Positions 1-8,234 of a DNA stretch of 12,382 bases are shown one piece after another. The notes below the pieces were generated by a model. The model made no database searches and was not told where the DNA came from. It saw only the letters and a list, made by a program, of their open reading frames with translations. Both the position numbers and the translations under genes were made by a program. The stretch's first letter is position 1. Each line of letters opens with the position of its first letter. This DNA comes from an uncultured Polyangiaceae bacterium (GTDB taxonomy: Bacteria; Myxococcota_A; Polyangia; Polyangiales; Houyiibacteriaceae): contig CAMYMX010000047.1 in NCBI GenBank assembly GCA_947259605.1, forward strand, positions 1-12,382, in the 5' to 3' direction.

Positions 1-81
1 AACACCAAAAGCGAGTACGAGCAGAATGAAACTGGTGTCGTAGTCCGACGGACCCGTGACTCGACAAGTACAACCGCTCGA
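1..81 (-). other. Probable MYXO-CTERM-type C-terminal sorting signal (incomplete)
   Basis: The last 27 visible residues of the giant protein (1551-1577) contain GCTC (Cys 1554 and 1556), a short polar spacer, and the start of a transmembrane-like run FILLVLAFGV. They follow a Gly/Pro/Asp-rich linker with repeated PDGG. MYXO-CTERM signals of Myxococcota have this order: a Cys in a small-residue context, a hydrophobic segment, then a short Arg-rich end. The Arg cluster would lie just beyond the window, so the call is incomplete. Such signals are thought to direct processing and anchoring at the cell surface. Confidence 0.6.
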
Positions 82-3000
82 GGTTTCACCTGGGTCTATT
101 ACGCCCGGTCCCCCCCCGTCTGGGACACCACCGTCGGGCACCCCCGTCCCGCCGTCGCAGCTGCCATCAATTTCGTCGGCCACGAGCTCCACGCTCAACA
201 AGAACTCCATTTCATTTTCGAGGGCGTCCGACAGCGTCGTCAACGTCGCCTCGATGTCGAAGTCCTCGTTGCAAATGAGATTCCCAGGACCGGATGCTGC
301 GATGGTCACCGTCACTTCCGCACCCGGCTCGAGGTTGTCGAGCGCGCAAGCCAGGGCGGTTCCCGTGCGCTCGCAGGTGCCGCGGCTGCTCTCGATCGCG
401 CCGAACGATAGATTGGGCAAATCTGCGTGGAGCGTGACCTCGACCGCAGTCAGGCCATCGCCGACCGACGGAAGCGCGTTGACGATGGTCAGTTCGTAGG
501 TGAAGTTCGTGTCATCATCGAGCTGCTGCTGCGTGATCTCGTCGTTGGCGAGCGGTTCGGCGAAAACTCTACCGCCGATCCCAAGGCTGACGAGCTCCTC
601 CACGTTGATCTCAGCGCTGTCGCAGCCGGGCAGCATGCCGCTGTCTGTCACGCAGACCTCCACCGTCCGGGGCCCCAGCTCCTCATATGTGTGCTGGGCG
701 AAAGTCTTGCCCTCGGTCCCTGGCATCGGCGGAGCAGATACGACGACACCCTCGATGTGCGGGTCTCCATTGGTGTCTTCGACGAGTCCGCCGGTCTCGT
801 CGAGCTCTCCGTCGCCCCAGTCCGCGGCGGCCTCGTAGCTCTCGGACGGATCGTCGGTAAACGTGGACGTCACCAGCGTCGAGAAGCCGAGGGCGACACG
901 CTCCGGGACTTCAATTGTCAGCAGAGGCGGGTCGTTGACCGGCTGGACCCTGATCAGCAGGGTGCCTTCGTCTGAATCGTCGCGGCCGTCATTGACCTTG
1001 AAGCGCAATCGGTCTTCGCCGTAGTAGTCGGCATCCGGCGTGTAGGTCCGGTACGCCCCGCTGCCGGTCAGAGTTCCGTGCTCCGGCTCGGCCGTCACGG
1101 TGTACGTCAGCGTATCGAGCCCCAGAAAGTCTTTGCCCGCGATCCCGTCCGGGTCATCCGCCGGCAACTCGAAGGCGTCGAGCGACGTGTCCTCGTCGGT
1201 GGTGAAACTGCCGACCAATGCTACGGGCGGGCGGAAGTTTCGGCTGACGGCGACTTGGACTAGGGCCGCGTCGCTGACCGCGAGGCCGTCACTGACGCTA
1301 AACATGAAGAAGTCGACGTCGCTGTCATTCGGGTTCGGGAAATCCTGATCGGACACGTAGGTGACGGTGGCCCCGTTGTCGGTGATTTCCTTGAAGGGCA
1401 GCGTACCGAATACGAACACGAAGTGCTCGTCGCGATCGACGACGTAGAACTGGCTCGAGTTGACGGAGACCGATTCAGGCTTGCCAATATTGCCCAGGAC
1501 GAAGCTAGGCCGATCGCCCTTGTTGACGCCGCTGCCATCCGATACGGCCTCGCCGGCGAACGAGCCGTCCGGAGACAGCCGCTGCACGCGCTCGTTCTCG
1601 TAGTCGGCGATGTAGAGCACGTCGTTTGGGTCGATGGCGATGTACTTCGGTGTGTTGAACTGACCCTGGCCGGCGCCAAAGAACAGCGCTCTTTCCGCTA
1701 TGGTAGTACGCTGCGCCAGCGTCGGCGTACAGCTGTCGGGCTCAAAGGTGCAGCTGTATCCTCGGCTTCGTTCGTTCGTGTCGTCGCAGGCCTTGTTGCT
1801 ACTGCCGGTACAGCGCCCAGCCCAACCGACGTAGTCGCCGATCGTAGGCTCACCGGCGACGTCGATCGTAGTCGGCGCGATTTTGTGGATGCGATGGTGC
1901 TCCTCGTCGGCGATGTAGAGGCTGCCGTCCGAACCAACCTCGAGGGCCGGCGTGGTCCCAAACCAGTCTTCGATGATGGTGTCGCCGTCCTTCGGGCCGA
2001 GCTCGCCGAGATATCTGGCGGCGGCGCCGCTATCGTCAAGCTCGAACGCGAAGATGCTCCTGTCGTCGGCCAGGTAGACCACTTCTCCGTTGCTGTCGAC
2101 GCGGGCATAGGCGAAGCGCGATGCGTTCACGGGGGCCGACGAGCTCGAGGTGAACTGCGCGACCTCGTCGCACCCGGAGGCGGCGTCGATGTCTACGAAA
2201 TCGGGATCGCACTTCCAGAGACCAAGCGTGTCGCTCGACGAGCCAGGCTCCAGACTCGTGTTGTAATAGAGCAACCCGTCGCGATCGAGGACGAACGCAT
2301 CACCCAACGGCCAGTCTTCTCCATTTGGGCCGAGCCGAAGCTGGCCCAGGAAGTCACCCGCCGCGTTCCATTTCGAAAAACGCCGCTTGGTCACCACGCT
2401 TTCATTGAATGGCGGACATTCGAAGAACTCGTCGAGCACGTACCGGACGCCTGCGTCGGTCACCTGCACAAAACGCGCCTCATGGACGAAGCTCTTCGGC
2501 GCGACAAGACCTGACTGGCAATAGGTGCTGTCGATGTAGACGAATAGGTCGAGATCGATCGTCGGGTCGTAGTCGTCACCGACGCCGTCGCCCGGCTTGG
2601 TTCGGTAGTCCTCGATGAAGAACGGTAAGAGCGGCGCGATGAACTCGCCTTTCTGCGGGTAGGCTTCGATTCTGAACGAGAGAGGGTCGGCGATCCCGTC
2701 CAGTATGTCGAAGTCCTCCGCGGTCAGCCGGATATCGACCCGCTCCGCAGTCAGGGTCGCGGCCGAGCTGGCATAGGCGACGGGCTGGGTGTTCGTCCCT
2801 TCGGTCTTGACGGTGATCCGCTGGGAGGCCTGCGCCGCGTTGCCGGACTTGTCGGTCGCGGTCCACTGCACGACACGACGCTGGTCTAACGGAAAGACCG
2901 TACCCGGCGGCGCATCGTTCGCAATGAGGGGCTGTACGTCGGCCAAGTCGATGGCGACCGCGTCTCCGATGTCGGCCTCGCCGAGCGGCACGCCCGCGGT

Positions 3001-4731
3001 GGCCTCGATGACTTTGCTCGGTGGGGCGAGTAGCAGTGGCGGTTGGGTGTCCTCCACGATGATGATCTGCGTCGAGGTTGGCGCGTAGTCCTGGTCGTCG
3101 CTCGGATTTGGCCCCAGGTCCCTCGCCGTCCATGTCACGATGGTCTGACCGAGCGGCAGAAACTCCGGCGTGTTGTCGAGGAGCTCGGGCACGCGGCCGC
3201 AGTTGTCCGACACACGCTCGGCCGCCGCCGCACGCAGTCCGGCGATCGCCCGATATCGGCGGGTTCCGCCAAAGTCCGTCGCCTCCAAGTAGACTGGGGC
3301 CGGGCTGGCACTCCATAGGGGCGGTACGTCGTCCAAGATACGAACGGTCTGGTATATCACGCTGACGCCCGTATCTGACGTTACGAACGGTTCGAGGCCG
3401 AACGTTCTCAGGAGGTCGCCAACGACAAACTTGATGAAATCGGCGGCATTGGTGCTGTCTTCGCACACGAACGTCTTCAACGCATCGGTTTCGCGGGGCA
3501 AACGGGCTTCAAACGCTTGCCTCTGGATTACATCGAGCGCCTTGCGTTCAAGATCGGTGAGCTGACCCTGCGACTCGAGAAATGCTCCGGTCTCCGCATC
3601 GACGACGGAGACGCCATAAAGAAGGACTTTCTCGAGCACCGGACACAGCAATTTCCGAGCGATTTCCTCGCCCAGCTTCTTCACGAACTTCTTCCCGATC
3701 GGGCCGGGTTCCTTTCGCGTGATGAAGCCTTCCCAGATGCTGTCGAACTTGTTCTTGCCCCCGAGCGCAGTTGCGGCGTCCGCCGCGTTATCCGCCTGAT
3801 CGACCACGTCGTCGCCAATACCGGATTGCTTGACCTTCTTGGCAACCTTGAGGCCGCCCTTGGCGGTCTTGAACTCGGAGTGCACGGCCGAGGCCAGCAG
3901 CAGCCCTGGCACGATGATGTCGGTGATCGCATTTAGCTGCGTCGCCGCGCTCCACTCCATCGTGTGGTAACCGACCGGCAGATACACCTCTTGCGGGCCG
4001 GTCACAGCGAGCTGACCGTCGTGGTCTACGCGGTTCGGCTGAGGCAATCCAAGTACCCTGGGCATGTCTAGCGAGGGCGAGTATGCGTCGAGAATCGGGT
4101 AGTAGGCCCCGGTGAATGCGTCGATGGCCTCGTCGTAACGTCGAACAGGCTCGGCGCCTCGCACGCTCAGGCGCGCCTTGGAATTCGCATGGTAGATGCG
4201 AGGCGGCGTCAGCACACCCCAGCGGTCCTGCCACAGGTAAGTGGTATTGGTGGCCTCGTCGTAGTACGGCGAGCGGATTGGGACGATCCCGAAGAGATTC
4301 TCGTACTCAGCCGTCGCGCTGGGCAAATAGAAGTGAAAACTGCACGCGTCGCCGTCACCGTCGCTGTCCGGAAGAAACGCTAGGTTGTCGAAGTTGCCGT
4401 CCTTCGAGGGCCTCAGCCAGGGTCGATAGACCTTCAGCCCGATATTGGCGACGTATTGTGCGGTTTCGCCTGCCAGCTGGGTGATGGGAAAGGGAAGCAG
4501 GCCGATCGGAATGCCCAGGTCGTGGGTCACGACCGTGGCGATCATCGCCGGCACTAGAGCGTTATCGTCCAGGGCCTGCGCCTCCGCGTCCGATACCGGC
4601 AGCACGCATAGCGTCGCAAGAGAGACGAAAGCGGAGGCGTGAAGCCGGCGTCGGATGGAAATCCAGGCGAAACCCATCGCGGAGCGCCTCATGAGTCGCT
4701 CTCGCTGCCGCTGGTCTGGCGGTGTCGACAT
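1..4731 (-). CDS. Giant secreted multidomain surface protein (HYR, Ig/cadherin-like, NHL propeller, PKD, DUF11-like), 3' end cut by window edge
   Basis: This minus-strand frame is open from the ATG at 4731 to the left edge: 1577 codons without a stop. GAAAGG lies 6 nt before the ATG. Residues 1-53 form a signal peptide (Arg-rich start, hydrophobic ASAFVSLATLCVLPV, cleavage probably after AEAQA). The order of modules is: a TSP3-like DSDGDGDAC stretch; HYR-like Ig modules (about 220-645); first half of a tandem-95/cadherin-like Ig domain (647-697); NHL-type propeller repeats (about 785-1105, best at 924-951 and 1017-1060, e.g. DGSLYIADEEHHRIHKI); the second half of that Ig domain (1111-1162); a complete cadherin-like domain (1166-1262); a PKD-like domain with WGDG at 1305; a DUF11-like domain (about 1375-1520); and a PDGG linker before SSGCTCRV and hydrophobic FILLVLAF. 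The families suggest an adhesive or structural exported protein. The exact function is unknown and no catalytic motif is visible. It is separated from the upstream WS/DGAT gene by 252 bp, so it is probably its own transcription unit. Confidence 0.92.
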   Translation of the reverse strand, partial: MSTPPDQRQRERLMRRSAMGFAWISIRRRLHASAFVSLATLCVLPVSDAEAQALDDNALVPAMIATVVTHDLGIPIGLLPFPITQLAGETAQYVANIGLKVYRPWLRPSKDGNFDNLAFLPDSDGDGDACSFHFYLPSATAEYENLFGIVPIRSPYYDEATNTTYLWQDRWGVLTPPRIYHANSKARLSVRGAEPVRRYDEAIDAFTGAYYPILDAYSPSLDMPRVLGLPQPNRVDHDGQLAVTGPQEVYLPVGYHTMEWSAATQLNAITDIIVPGLLLASAVHSEFKTAKGGLKVAKKVKQSGIGDDVVDQADNAADAATALGGKNKFDSIWEGFITRKEPGPIGKKFVKKLGEEIARKLLCPVLEKVLLYGVSVVDAETGAFLESQGQLTDLERKALDVIQRQAFEARLPRETDALKTFVCEDSTNAADFIKFVVGDLLRTFGLEPFVTSDTGVSVIYQTVRILDDVPPLWSASPAPVYLEATDFGGTRRYRAIAGLRAAAAERVSDNCGRVPELLDNTPEFLPLGQTIVTWTARDLGPNPSDDQDYAPTSTQIIIVEDTQPPLLLAPPSKVIEATAGVPLGEADIGDAVAIDLADVQPLIANDAPPGTVFPLDQRRVVQWTATDKSGNAAQASQRITVKTEGTNTQPVAYASSAATLTAERVDIRLTAEDFDILDGIADPLSFRIEAYPQKGEFIAPLLPFFIEDYRTKPGDGVGDDYDPTIDLDLFVYIDSTYCQSGLVAPKSFVHEARFVQVTDAGVRYVLDEFFECPPFNESVVTKRRFSKWNAAGDFLGQLRLGPNGEDWPLGDAFVLDRDGLLYYNTSLEPGSSSDTLGLWKCDPDFVDIDAASGCDEVAQFTSSSSAPVNASRFAYARVDSNGEVVYLADDRSIFAFELDDSGAAARYLGELGPKDGDTIIEDWFGTTPALEVGSDGSLYIADEEHHRIHKIAPTTIDVAGEPTIGDYVGWAGRCTGSSNKACDDTNERSRGYSCTFEPDSCTPTLAQRTTIAERALFFGAGQGQFNTPKYIAIDPNDVLYIADYENERVQRLSPDGSFAGEAVSDGSGVNKGDRPSFVLGNIGKPESVSVNSSQFYVVDRDEHFVFVFGTLPFKEITDNGATVTYVSDQDFPNPNDSDVDFFMFSVSDGLAVSDAALVQVAVSRNFRPPVALVGSFTTDEDTSLDAFELPADDPDGIAGKDFLGLDTLTYTVTAEPEHGTLTGSGAYRTYTPDADYYGEDRLRFKVNDGRDDSDEGTLLIRVQPVNDPPLLTIEVPERVALGFSTLVTSTFTDDPSESYEAAADWGDGELDETGGLVEDTNGDPHIEGVVVSAPPMPGTEGKTFAQHTYEELGPRTVEVCVTDSGMLPGCDSAEINVEELVSLGIGGRVFAEPLANDEITQQQLDDDTNFTYELTIVNALPSVGDGLTAVEVTLHADLPNLSFGAIESSRGTCERTGTALACALDNLEPGAEVTVTIAASGPGNLICNEDFDIEATLTTLSDALENEMEFLLSVELVADEIDGSCDGGTGVPDGGVPDGGGPGVIDPGETSSGCTCRVTGPSDYDTSFILLVLAFGV
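1405..2640 (-). other. NHL-type beta-propeller insert inside a split Ig/cadherin-like domain
   Basis: This segment encodes about residues 698-1110 of the giant protein. It contains at least two clear NHL-like blades, with GSLYIADEEHHRIHKI near 930-950 and FNTPKYIAIDPNDVLYIADY near 1024-1043, plus weaker blade-like stretches near 787-845 and 872-901. The residues just before it (QPVAYASS to YPQKGEF) look like the first strands of a tandem-95 Ig-like domain. The residues just after it (GATVTYVSDQDF to FFMFSVSDG) look like the remaining strands. The order is directly visible; the nested fold is inferred. Confidence 0.55.
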
Positions 4732-4803
4732 GACTGGCCTTTCAGCAACAGGAAACCCGGTCTGCAACCCGATGCCCGCGGACGCTAACACCCAGATCCC
4801 CAA

Positions 4804-4817
4804 ATAGATACGTCTAT
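4804..4817. repeat. Short inverted repeat, possible operator
   Basis: ATAGA and TCTAT flank a TACG centre in an AT-rich patch 73 bp upstream of the giant gene's start. Position and symmetry would suit a binding site for a dimeric regulator. A 5-bp arm is short enough to arise by chance. Confidence 0.2.
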
Positions 4818-4946
4818 CCAAACCTGGGCGGACTTCCCACCCGACATTCAGCTGCTGAACATCGTGCGCAGCGAGAAGGCGCTGAAGAGCTAACGCGCGG
4901 TCGTAGAAAACGGCGGGGTGATGGTGGACGTGTAGCGGAGACCCGA

Positions 4947-4962
4947 CGAAGCGCTAGCTTCG
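4947..4962. terminator. Weak hairpin downstream of the WS/DGAT gene
   Basis: CGAAGC and GCTTCG pair across a GCTA loop, starting 22 nt past the WS/DGAT stop in the direction of transcription. No T-run follows, so if this ends transcription it is not a classical intrinsic terminator. Confidence 0.2.
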
Positions 4963-4983
4963 CGAGAGACCTCGGTCATGACG

Positions 4984-6387
4984 TCACGCCGGCGTCGAGC
5001 CTTGCTTCGCGATGGACAACAGCTCGTCGAATCGGGCGCGGAACGCGGCGGTGATTTGTTCTGGGTCGGGGACGAGGCCGGCGTCGGTGATGACGCCGAC
5101 GCTGACTTTGCCGTCGTAGCTGAAGATGCTGACGCCGAGGCCCAGGTGCCCTGCCTGTGGGACCCAGCCCATGATGTTTTCGATTTTGCTGCCGGCGATG
5201 TAGAGGGCCTGACCGGGGCCGCGTACGTTGGTCACGACCGCGGTGGCGCGGGACCCGAAGATGTTGAGCCCCTGCTCTTCGACCTGCCGGGGCGTCACGC
5301 CAAAGAGGCTGAGCAGGCTGTAGAAGGTGACCGCTTCGATCGACGCCTTGATGGCATCCATGCGCTTCTTCGTCTCGTGAAGCCGTTCGACCGGGTCGGC
5401 GATGCTCAGTGGGAGAGACAAGAAAACGAGGCCAAACGCGTTGCCGAGCTCGATGCCGCGTTGAGGCGGGCGCAGGTCCACCGGGATCACGGCCCGGATT
5501 TCGAGATCGCTCACATCGGCGTTCCGCGCGATCAGATAGTCGCGCAATCCGCCGGCCAGCGCGCTGAGCATGACGTCGTTGACCTTGGCACCCAAGGCTT
5601 TGGTGACGGTTTTGACGTCCGCCAAGGGAATCTTGTTGGACCAGGCCACGCGCTTTTGCACACCGAGAGGACCTTTGAACGGAGTCTCCCGATCGGGGGT
5701 CATCAGCAGCACGCGCCCCACGATGCTCGCCGCTTCGGCCGCGGCGCCGGCGCCCTCCACGATGCGTGAGGGGTGGCGGAGGCTTTCGCTGCCTTCGTGC
5801 GCCAGGTAGCGGATGGCGTTTCCGATGCTGCGCACGGGCCTGAACACACTCGAAACGAAATCATGCCGTTTGGGCGTTTCCGTTGCAGGCTCTTCCACTT
5901 CACCGATCGGCGCATCTCGCGCCATGTCCATGAGCCGAAACATCACCGCGTTCATGGCCGTGCCATCGCCGATGCAATGATGGAGACGCATGACCATGGC
6001 CGCGCCGCCCGCCACGTTCTCCACCAGATGGATGTTCCACAGCGGCTTGGAAAAATCGAGCGGCGTGCTGGCCAGATCGCTGATGAGGCGCTGGAGCTCC
6101 GTCATGTCGCCCGGTGCCGGCAGGGCCACGCGATGGATGTGCGCATCCAGATCGAAGTTGGGATCGACCTCCCAGTGGGGCGTACCCACCGGCAAGACCG
6201 ATTCCACCGCGCGCATGGTGAACCGATCCAGAGTGAGAAGGCGGACCTCCAGCGTCTTTCGGAAGCGCTCGAAGTCGGGCGGCTTATCGAGCAGCGAGAC
6301 GCCGGTGATCATCATCAGATTGGTCGGCTCGTCCATGTGCAGCCAGGCCGAATCGACGGGCGACATTTGTTTGGTTTGGGCGGTCAT
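4984..6387 (-). CDS. Wax ester synthase / diacylglycerol acyltransferase (WS/DGAT family)
   Basis: A 467-aa O-acyltransferase that would transfer an acyl group from acyl-CoA to a fatty alcohol or diacylglycerol, making wax ester or triacylglycerol at the inner face of the membrane. The family's marks are all present: PLW (115-117), the catalytic HHCIGDG, matching HHxxxDG (136-142), ND in KVNDVMLSALAGG (270-271), the LGN-AFG segment (about 314), TNVRGPGQ (386-393), and the C-terminal MGWVPQAGHLGLGVSIFSYDGKV stretch (DUF1298-like). The length matches the family. The open frame extends 12 codons upstream to a TTG at 6423. I prefer the ATG at 6387 because GAAAG sits 7 nt before it and the protein then starts close to the usual MSPVDSAWLHMD motif, whereas the TTG has no properly spaced ribosome binding site. 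It lies 54 bp after the FAD oxidoreductase on the same strand and is probably co-transcribed with it. True substrate preference cannot be read from sequence. Confidence 0.95.
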   Translation of the reverse strand: MTAQTKQMSPVDSAWLHMDEPTNLMMITGVSLLDKPPDFERFRKTLEVRLLTLDRFTMRAVESVLPVGTPHWEVDPNFDLDAHIHRVALPAPGDMTELQRLISDLASTPLDFSKPLWNIHLVENVAGGAAMVMRLHHCIGDGTAMNAVMFRLMDMARDAPIGEVEEPATETPKRHDFVSSVFRPVRSIGNAIRYLAHEGSESLRHPSRIVEGAGAAAEAASIVGRVLLMTPDRETPFKGPLGVQKRVAWSNKIPLADVKTVTKALGAKVNDVMLSALAGGLRDYLIARNADVSDLEIRAVIPVDLRPPQRGIELGNAFGLVFLSLPLSIADPVERLHETKKRMDAIKASIEAVTFYSLLSLFGVTPRQVEEQGLNIFGSRATAVVTNVRGPGQALYIAGSKIENIMGWVPQAGHLGLGVSIFSYDGKVSVGVITDAGLVPDPEQITAAFRARFDELLSIAKQGSTPA

Positions 6388-6394
6388 GGGGCTA

Positions 6395-6399
6395 CTTTC
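6395..6399 (-). promoter_or_regulatory. Ribosome binding site choosing the ATG start of the WS/DGAT gene
   Basis: GAAAG on the minus strand sits 7 nt upstream of the ATG at 6387. The alternative TTG at 6423 has GAGG directly against it with no spacer, too close to act as a ribosome binding site. Confidence 0.5.
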
Positions 6400-6441
6400 A
6401 TTCAGGGCGGCGGTCGCCGTCAACCTCGGTCACGACACTTC

Positions 6442-7983
6442 TTAGGACCTTGAGAGCGCTCGCTCGACCATCTTGGCGGCAACCTGCCCCGACTGCATAC
6501 AGGGCAGGACGCCGTCGCCGAAGACTCCGGCGCCTGCCAAGAACAGGTTGGGCAAGAAGGTCGAGCTCGGGAAGCGGAAGAACATCGATTGGTCGGGGGT
6601 CATCGCAGGTCCGTAGAGCCCACCGTCGATCAAGTTGACCCATCCCTCCATGGCGAGCGGCGTGGAGAAGTCCATCACCTCGACGTGATCGACGACGCCA
6701 GGCAGTCGTGCATCGAGCTGCTCGAGAAGCTGATCGCGCAGCCGGTCTTTGAGCAGATGGAAGTCGTCTCCCCGCTCCTCGGCTGGCATGTTGGCCCAGG
6801 CGCCAAAGATCGAATAGGGCGCTAGGGCAATGACCTCGAGCGATGTCTTTCCCCTGGGCGCCATCTGGCCCGTGGGGTCCTTGAGAGAGTTTGCCGAGAT
6901 GAACATGCAGGGCTTCTCGGGAAGACGACCGTGGAAGATCGGTTCATAGAGCGCATCGATGTCGATCGTGGGGTAGTCCCAGATGTTGAAAGCGCCGAGC
7001 CCGACCTCCCGCAGATCGCGGTTCACACCGAGATTGAGGGCCATCGCCGAGATCGACGACTCGAGGCCGCGCACGCGCTCCAGAAGCTTTCTTGGCACGG
7101 CGTTCGACGGAATGAACCCGCCGAACACGTGTCGGGGATCGACCGCTGCAACCACCGCATCGGCCTCGATGCGCTCACCGCCCTTCAAGCGCACGGCGAG
7201 CACACGCTCGCCCTCGACCTCGATGTGCTCGACCTCGGCACCGGTACGAAACGTGGCACCGCCCTGGGTTGCGACGTGCTGGATCGCGTCGCGCAACGTC
7301 CCGCTGCCGCCTCGTGGGAAGGATGCCCCGTCCATGTAGCCGTAGAGGACTGCCAGGCCCACGAGCGCCGATGCGCGGGATGGCGGCAACGCGTAGTCGC
7401 CACACGCCGCCGCGAAGACCGCTTTGAGCCGGGGATCGGTCACGGCTTGATCGAGGAACTCTCCGTACGTCGCCTTTACATAGCGGAGGAGCGGCGCTGA
7501 CTTGAGCCCTTCCCATACATCCGAGAGCCCCAGCTTGCCCGTGGGCTGCAGGTGCTCGAGGACCTTGTTGAAGCTGCGAAACTCAGCGACGGCTTCGAAG
7601 ACTTTGTCGACACCGCGAACGTCCCCCGGGAACTGCGCGGCCAAGCGATCGCGATAGGCTTCGGCTCCGCGGCACATCCGAACCTCGAAGTCGGGGAAGC
7701 GATACACATCAAAGCCGTCCGGATCCATTTCCGCCATGAGCTCGGCGCTGCTGAGGCCGAGCGCATCGAGCAGCCGATCCATCGCTTGACCCGGGCCGCA
7801 TTGACCCAGGTAATGCACGCCTGGGTCGAAGAGATAACCCTCGCGCGAGTAGGGATTGAGTAACCCGCCAACGTGGGTCGAGCGCTCGAGGGCGACCACT
7901 TCAATGCCCTGCTTGGCGAGAAATGCGGTGGCACAGAGGCCGCCCGCGCCCGTTCCGACGACAACCACACGATGACTGCTCAT
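6442..7983 (-). CDS. FAD-dependent oxidoreductase, CrtI / retinol-saturase-like (phytoene desaturase family)
   Basis: A 513-aa flavoprotein. The N-terminus is a Rossmann dinucleotide-binding motif (RVVVVGTGAGGLCA; Gly 10, 12 and 15, acidic partner Glu33 in VALERS), followed by GG (39-40) and FDPGVHYLG, both typical of the CrtI/amine-oxidase superfamily. Near the C-terminus, NLFLAGAGVFGDGVLPCMQSG matches the second FAD-contacting segment of carotenoid desaturases and retinol saturases. Family members desaturate, saturate or isomerise polyenes or other lipids; the substrate here is unknown. The ATG at 7983 has GGGAGAGG 5 nt upstream, and this ATG overlaps the stop of a possible small ORF (ATGA). 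The WS/DGAT gene follows 54 bp later, which suggests both act on one lipid pool. No carotenoid partner such as phytoene synthase is visible, so a carotenoid role is not supported by this window. Confidence 0.95.
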   Translation of the reverse strand: MSSHRVVVVGTGAGGLCATAFLAKQGIEVVALERSTHVGGLLNPYSREGYLFDPGVHYLGQCGPGQAMDRLLDALGLSSAELMAEMDPDGFDVYRFPDFEVRMCRGAEAYRDRLAAQFPGDVRGVDKVFEAVAEFRSFNKVLEHLQPTGKLGLSDVWEGLKSAPLLRYVKATYGEFLDQAVTDPRLKAVFAAACGDYALPPSRASALVGLAVLYGYMDGASFPRGGSGTLRDAIQHVATQGGATFRTGAEVEHIEVEGERVLAVRLKGGERIEADAVVAAVDPRHVFGGFIPSNAVPRKLLERVRGLESSISAMALNLGVNRDLREVGLGAFNIWDYPTIDIDALYEPIFHGRLPEKPCMFISANSLKDPTGQMAPRGKTSLEVIALAPYSIFGAWANMPAEERGDDFHLLKDRLRDQLLEQLDARLPGVVDHVEVMDFSTPLAMEGWVNLIDGGLYGPAMTPDQSMFFRFPSSTFLPNLFLAGAGVFGDGVLPCMQSGQVAAKMVERALSRS

Positions 7984-8234
7984 GGCCGCCTCTCCCTTGC
8001 TTGGGTTTCGAAGTCGGCCTCTGGGAGTGCATCGGGCGTGCCAGCATAGATCCGTTGGTTTCCGATTGTCTCGCAGAACAGTACCTGCAAAATCTGCGTT
8101 TCGGCTGGGGGAAGCGCAAACGGTGCGGGGGCCAGGTGCCGCGCGGGAACGCTCTGCGCACCGATCGCGCCCCTGGCTTCTCCTTCTGTTGCCTTCCGCG
8201 TGACGGTCGACTTCACCGGCACGAACATGGCCAT
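7980..8234 (-). CDS. Possible small protein (84 aa), translationally coupled to the FAD oxidoreductase
   Basis: An 84-aa frame begins with ATG at 8234, has GGAG 8 nt upstream, and ends in a TGA that overlaps the ATG of the oxidoreductase as ATGA. That overlap is a common sign of coupled translation. The protein (MAMFVPVKSTVT... to FETQARERRP) has no signal peptide, no membrane segment and no motif I recognise. It contains one Cys in LQVLFCETIGNQRIYAG. The frame continues upstream to 8621, but that part lies antisense to the next gene and is rejected. It could be a real leader protein, a regulatory leader, or simply the 5' untranslated region of the operon read in a chance open frame. I lean only slightly towards real. 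Confidence 0.4.
   Translation of the reverse strand: MAMFVPVKSTVTRKATEGEARGAIGAQSVPARHLAPAPFALPPAETQILQVLFCETIGNQRIYAGTPDALPEADFETQARERRP

Larger units (their letters stand above)
4732..4983. promoter_or_regulatory. Intergenic region upstream of the giant secreted-protein gene
   Basis: These 252 bp separate the WS/DGAT stop from the start of the giant protein gene. They contain the ribosome binding site GAAAGG (4738-4743), a 5-bp inverted repeat ATAGA-TACG-TCTAT (4804-4817) in a locally AT-rich patch, and a 6-bp-stem hairpin (4947-4962). I could not place a convincing -35/-10 pair. The region probably holds the promoter of the giant gene and the end of the lipid operon transcript. The reading frame of the giant gene stays open upstream to a TAG near 4954, but no better start with a ribosome binding site is seen. 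Confidence 0.4.

Noticed and set aside
1423..2514. 363-aa plus-strand ORF and other plus-strand ORFs within 1-4700
   Set aside because: They lie antisense to the continuous 1577-codon frame, which has clear domains. Their products are Arg/Val-rich with no motif, as expected of shadows in GC-rich DNA.
2576..3466. 296-aa minus-strand ORF (MRRQHQCRRFHQ...)
   Set aside because: It is a different frame over the giant gene, Arg-rich, with no motif. The overlapping frame encodes the HYR-like modules.
4732..4821. In-frame upstream extension of the giant protein from a TTG, reading LDRRIYLGIWVLASAGIGLQ
   Set aside because: It resembles a signal peptide by chance, but has no ribosome binding site. 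The ATG at 4731 has a well-placed GAAAGG and its own signal peptide.
4978..6453. Plus-strand ORFs of 263 and 226 aa
   Set aside because: They are antisense to the WS/DGAT gene, which has all of its family motifs.
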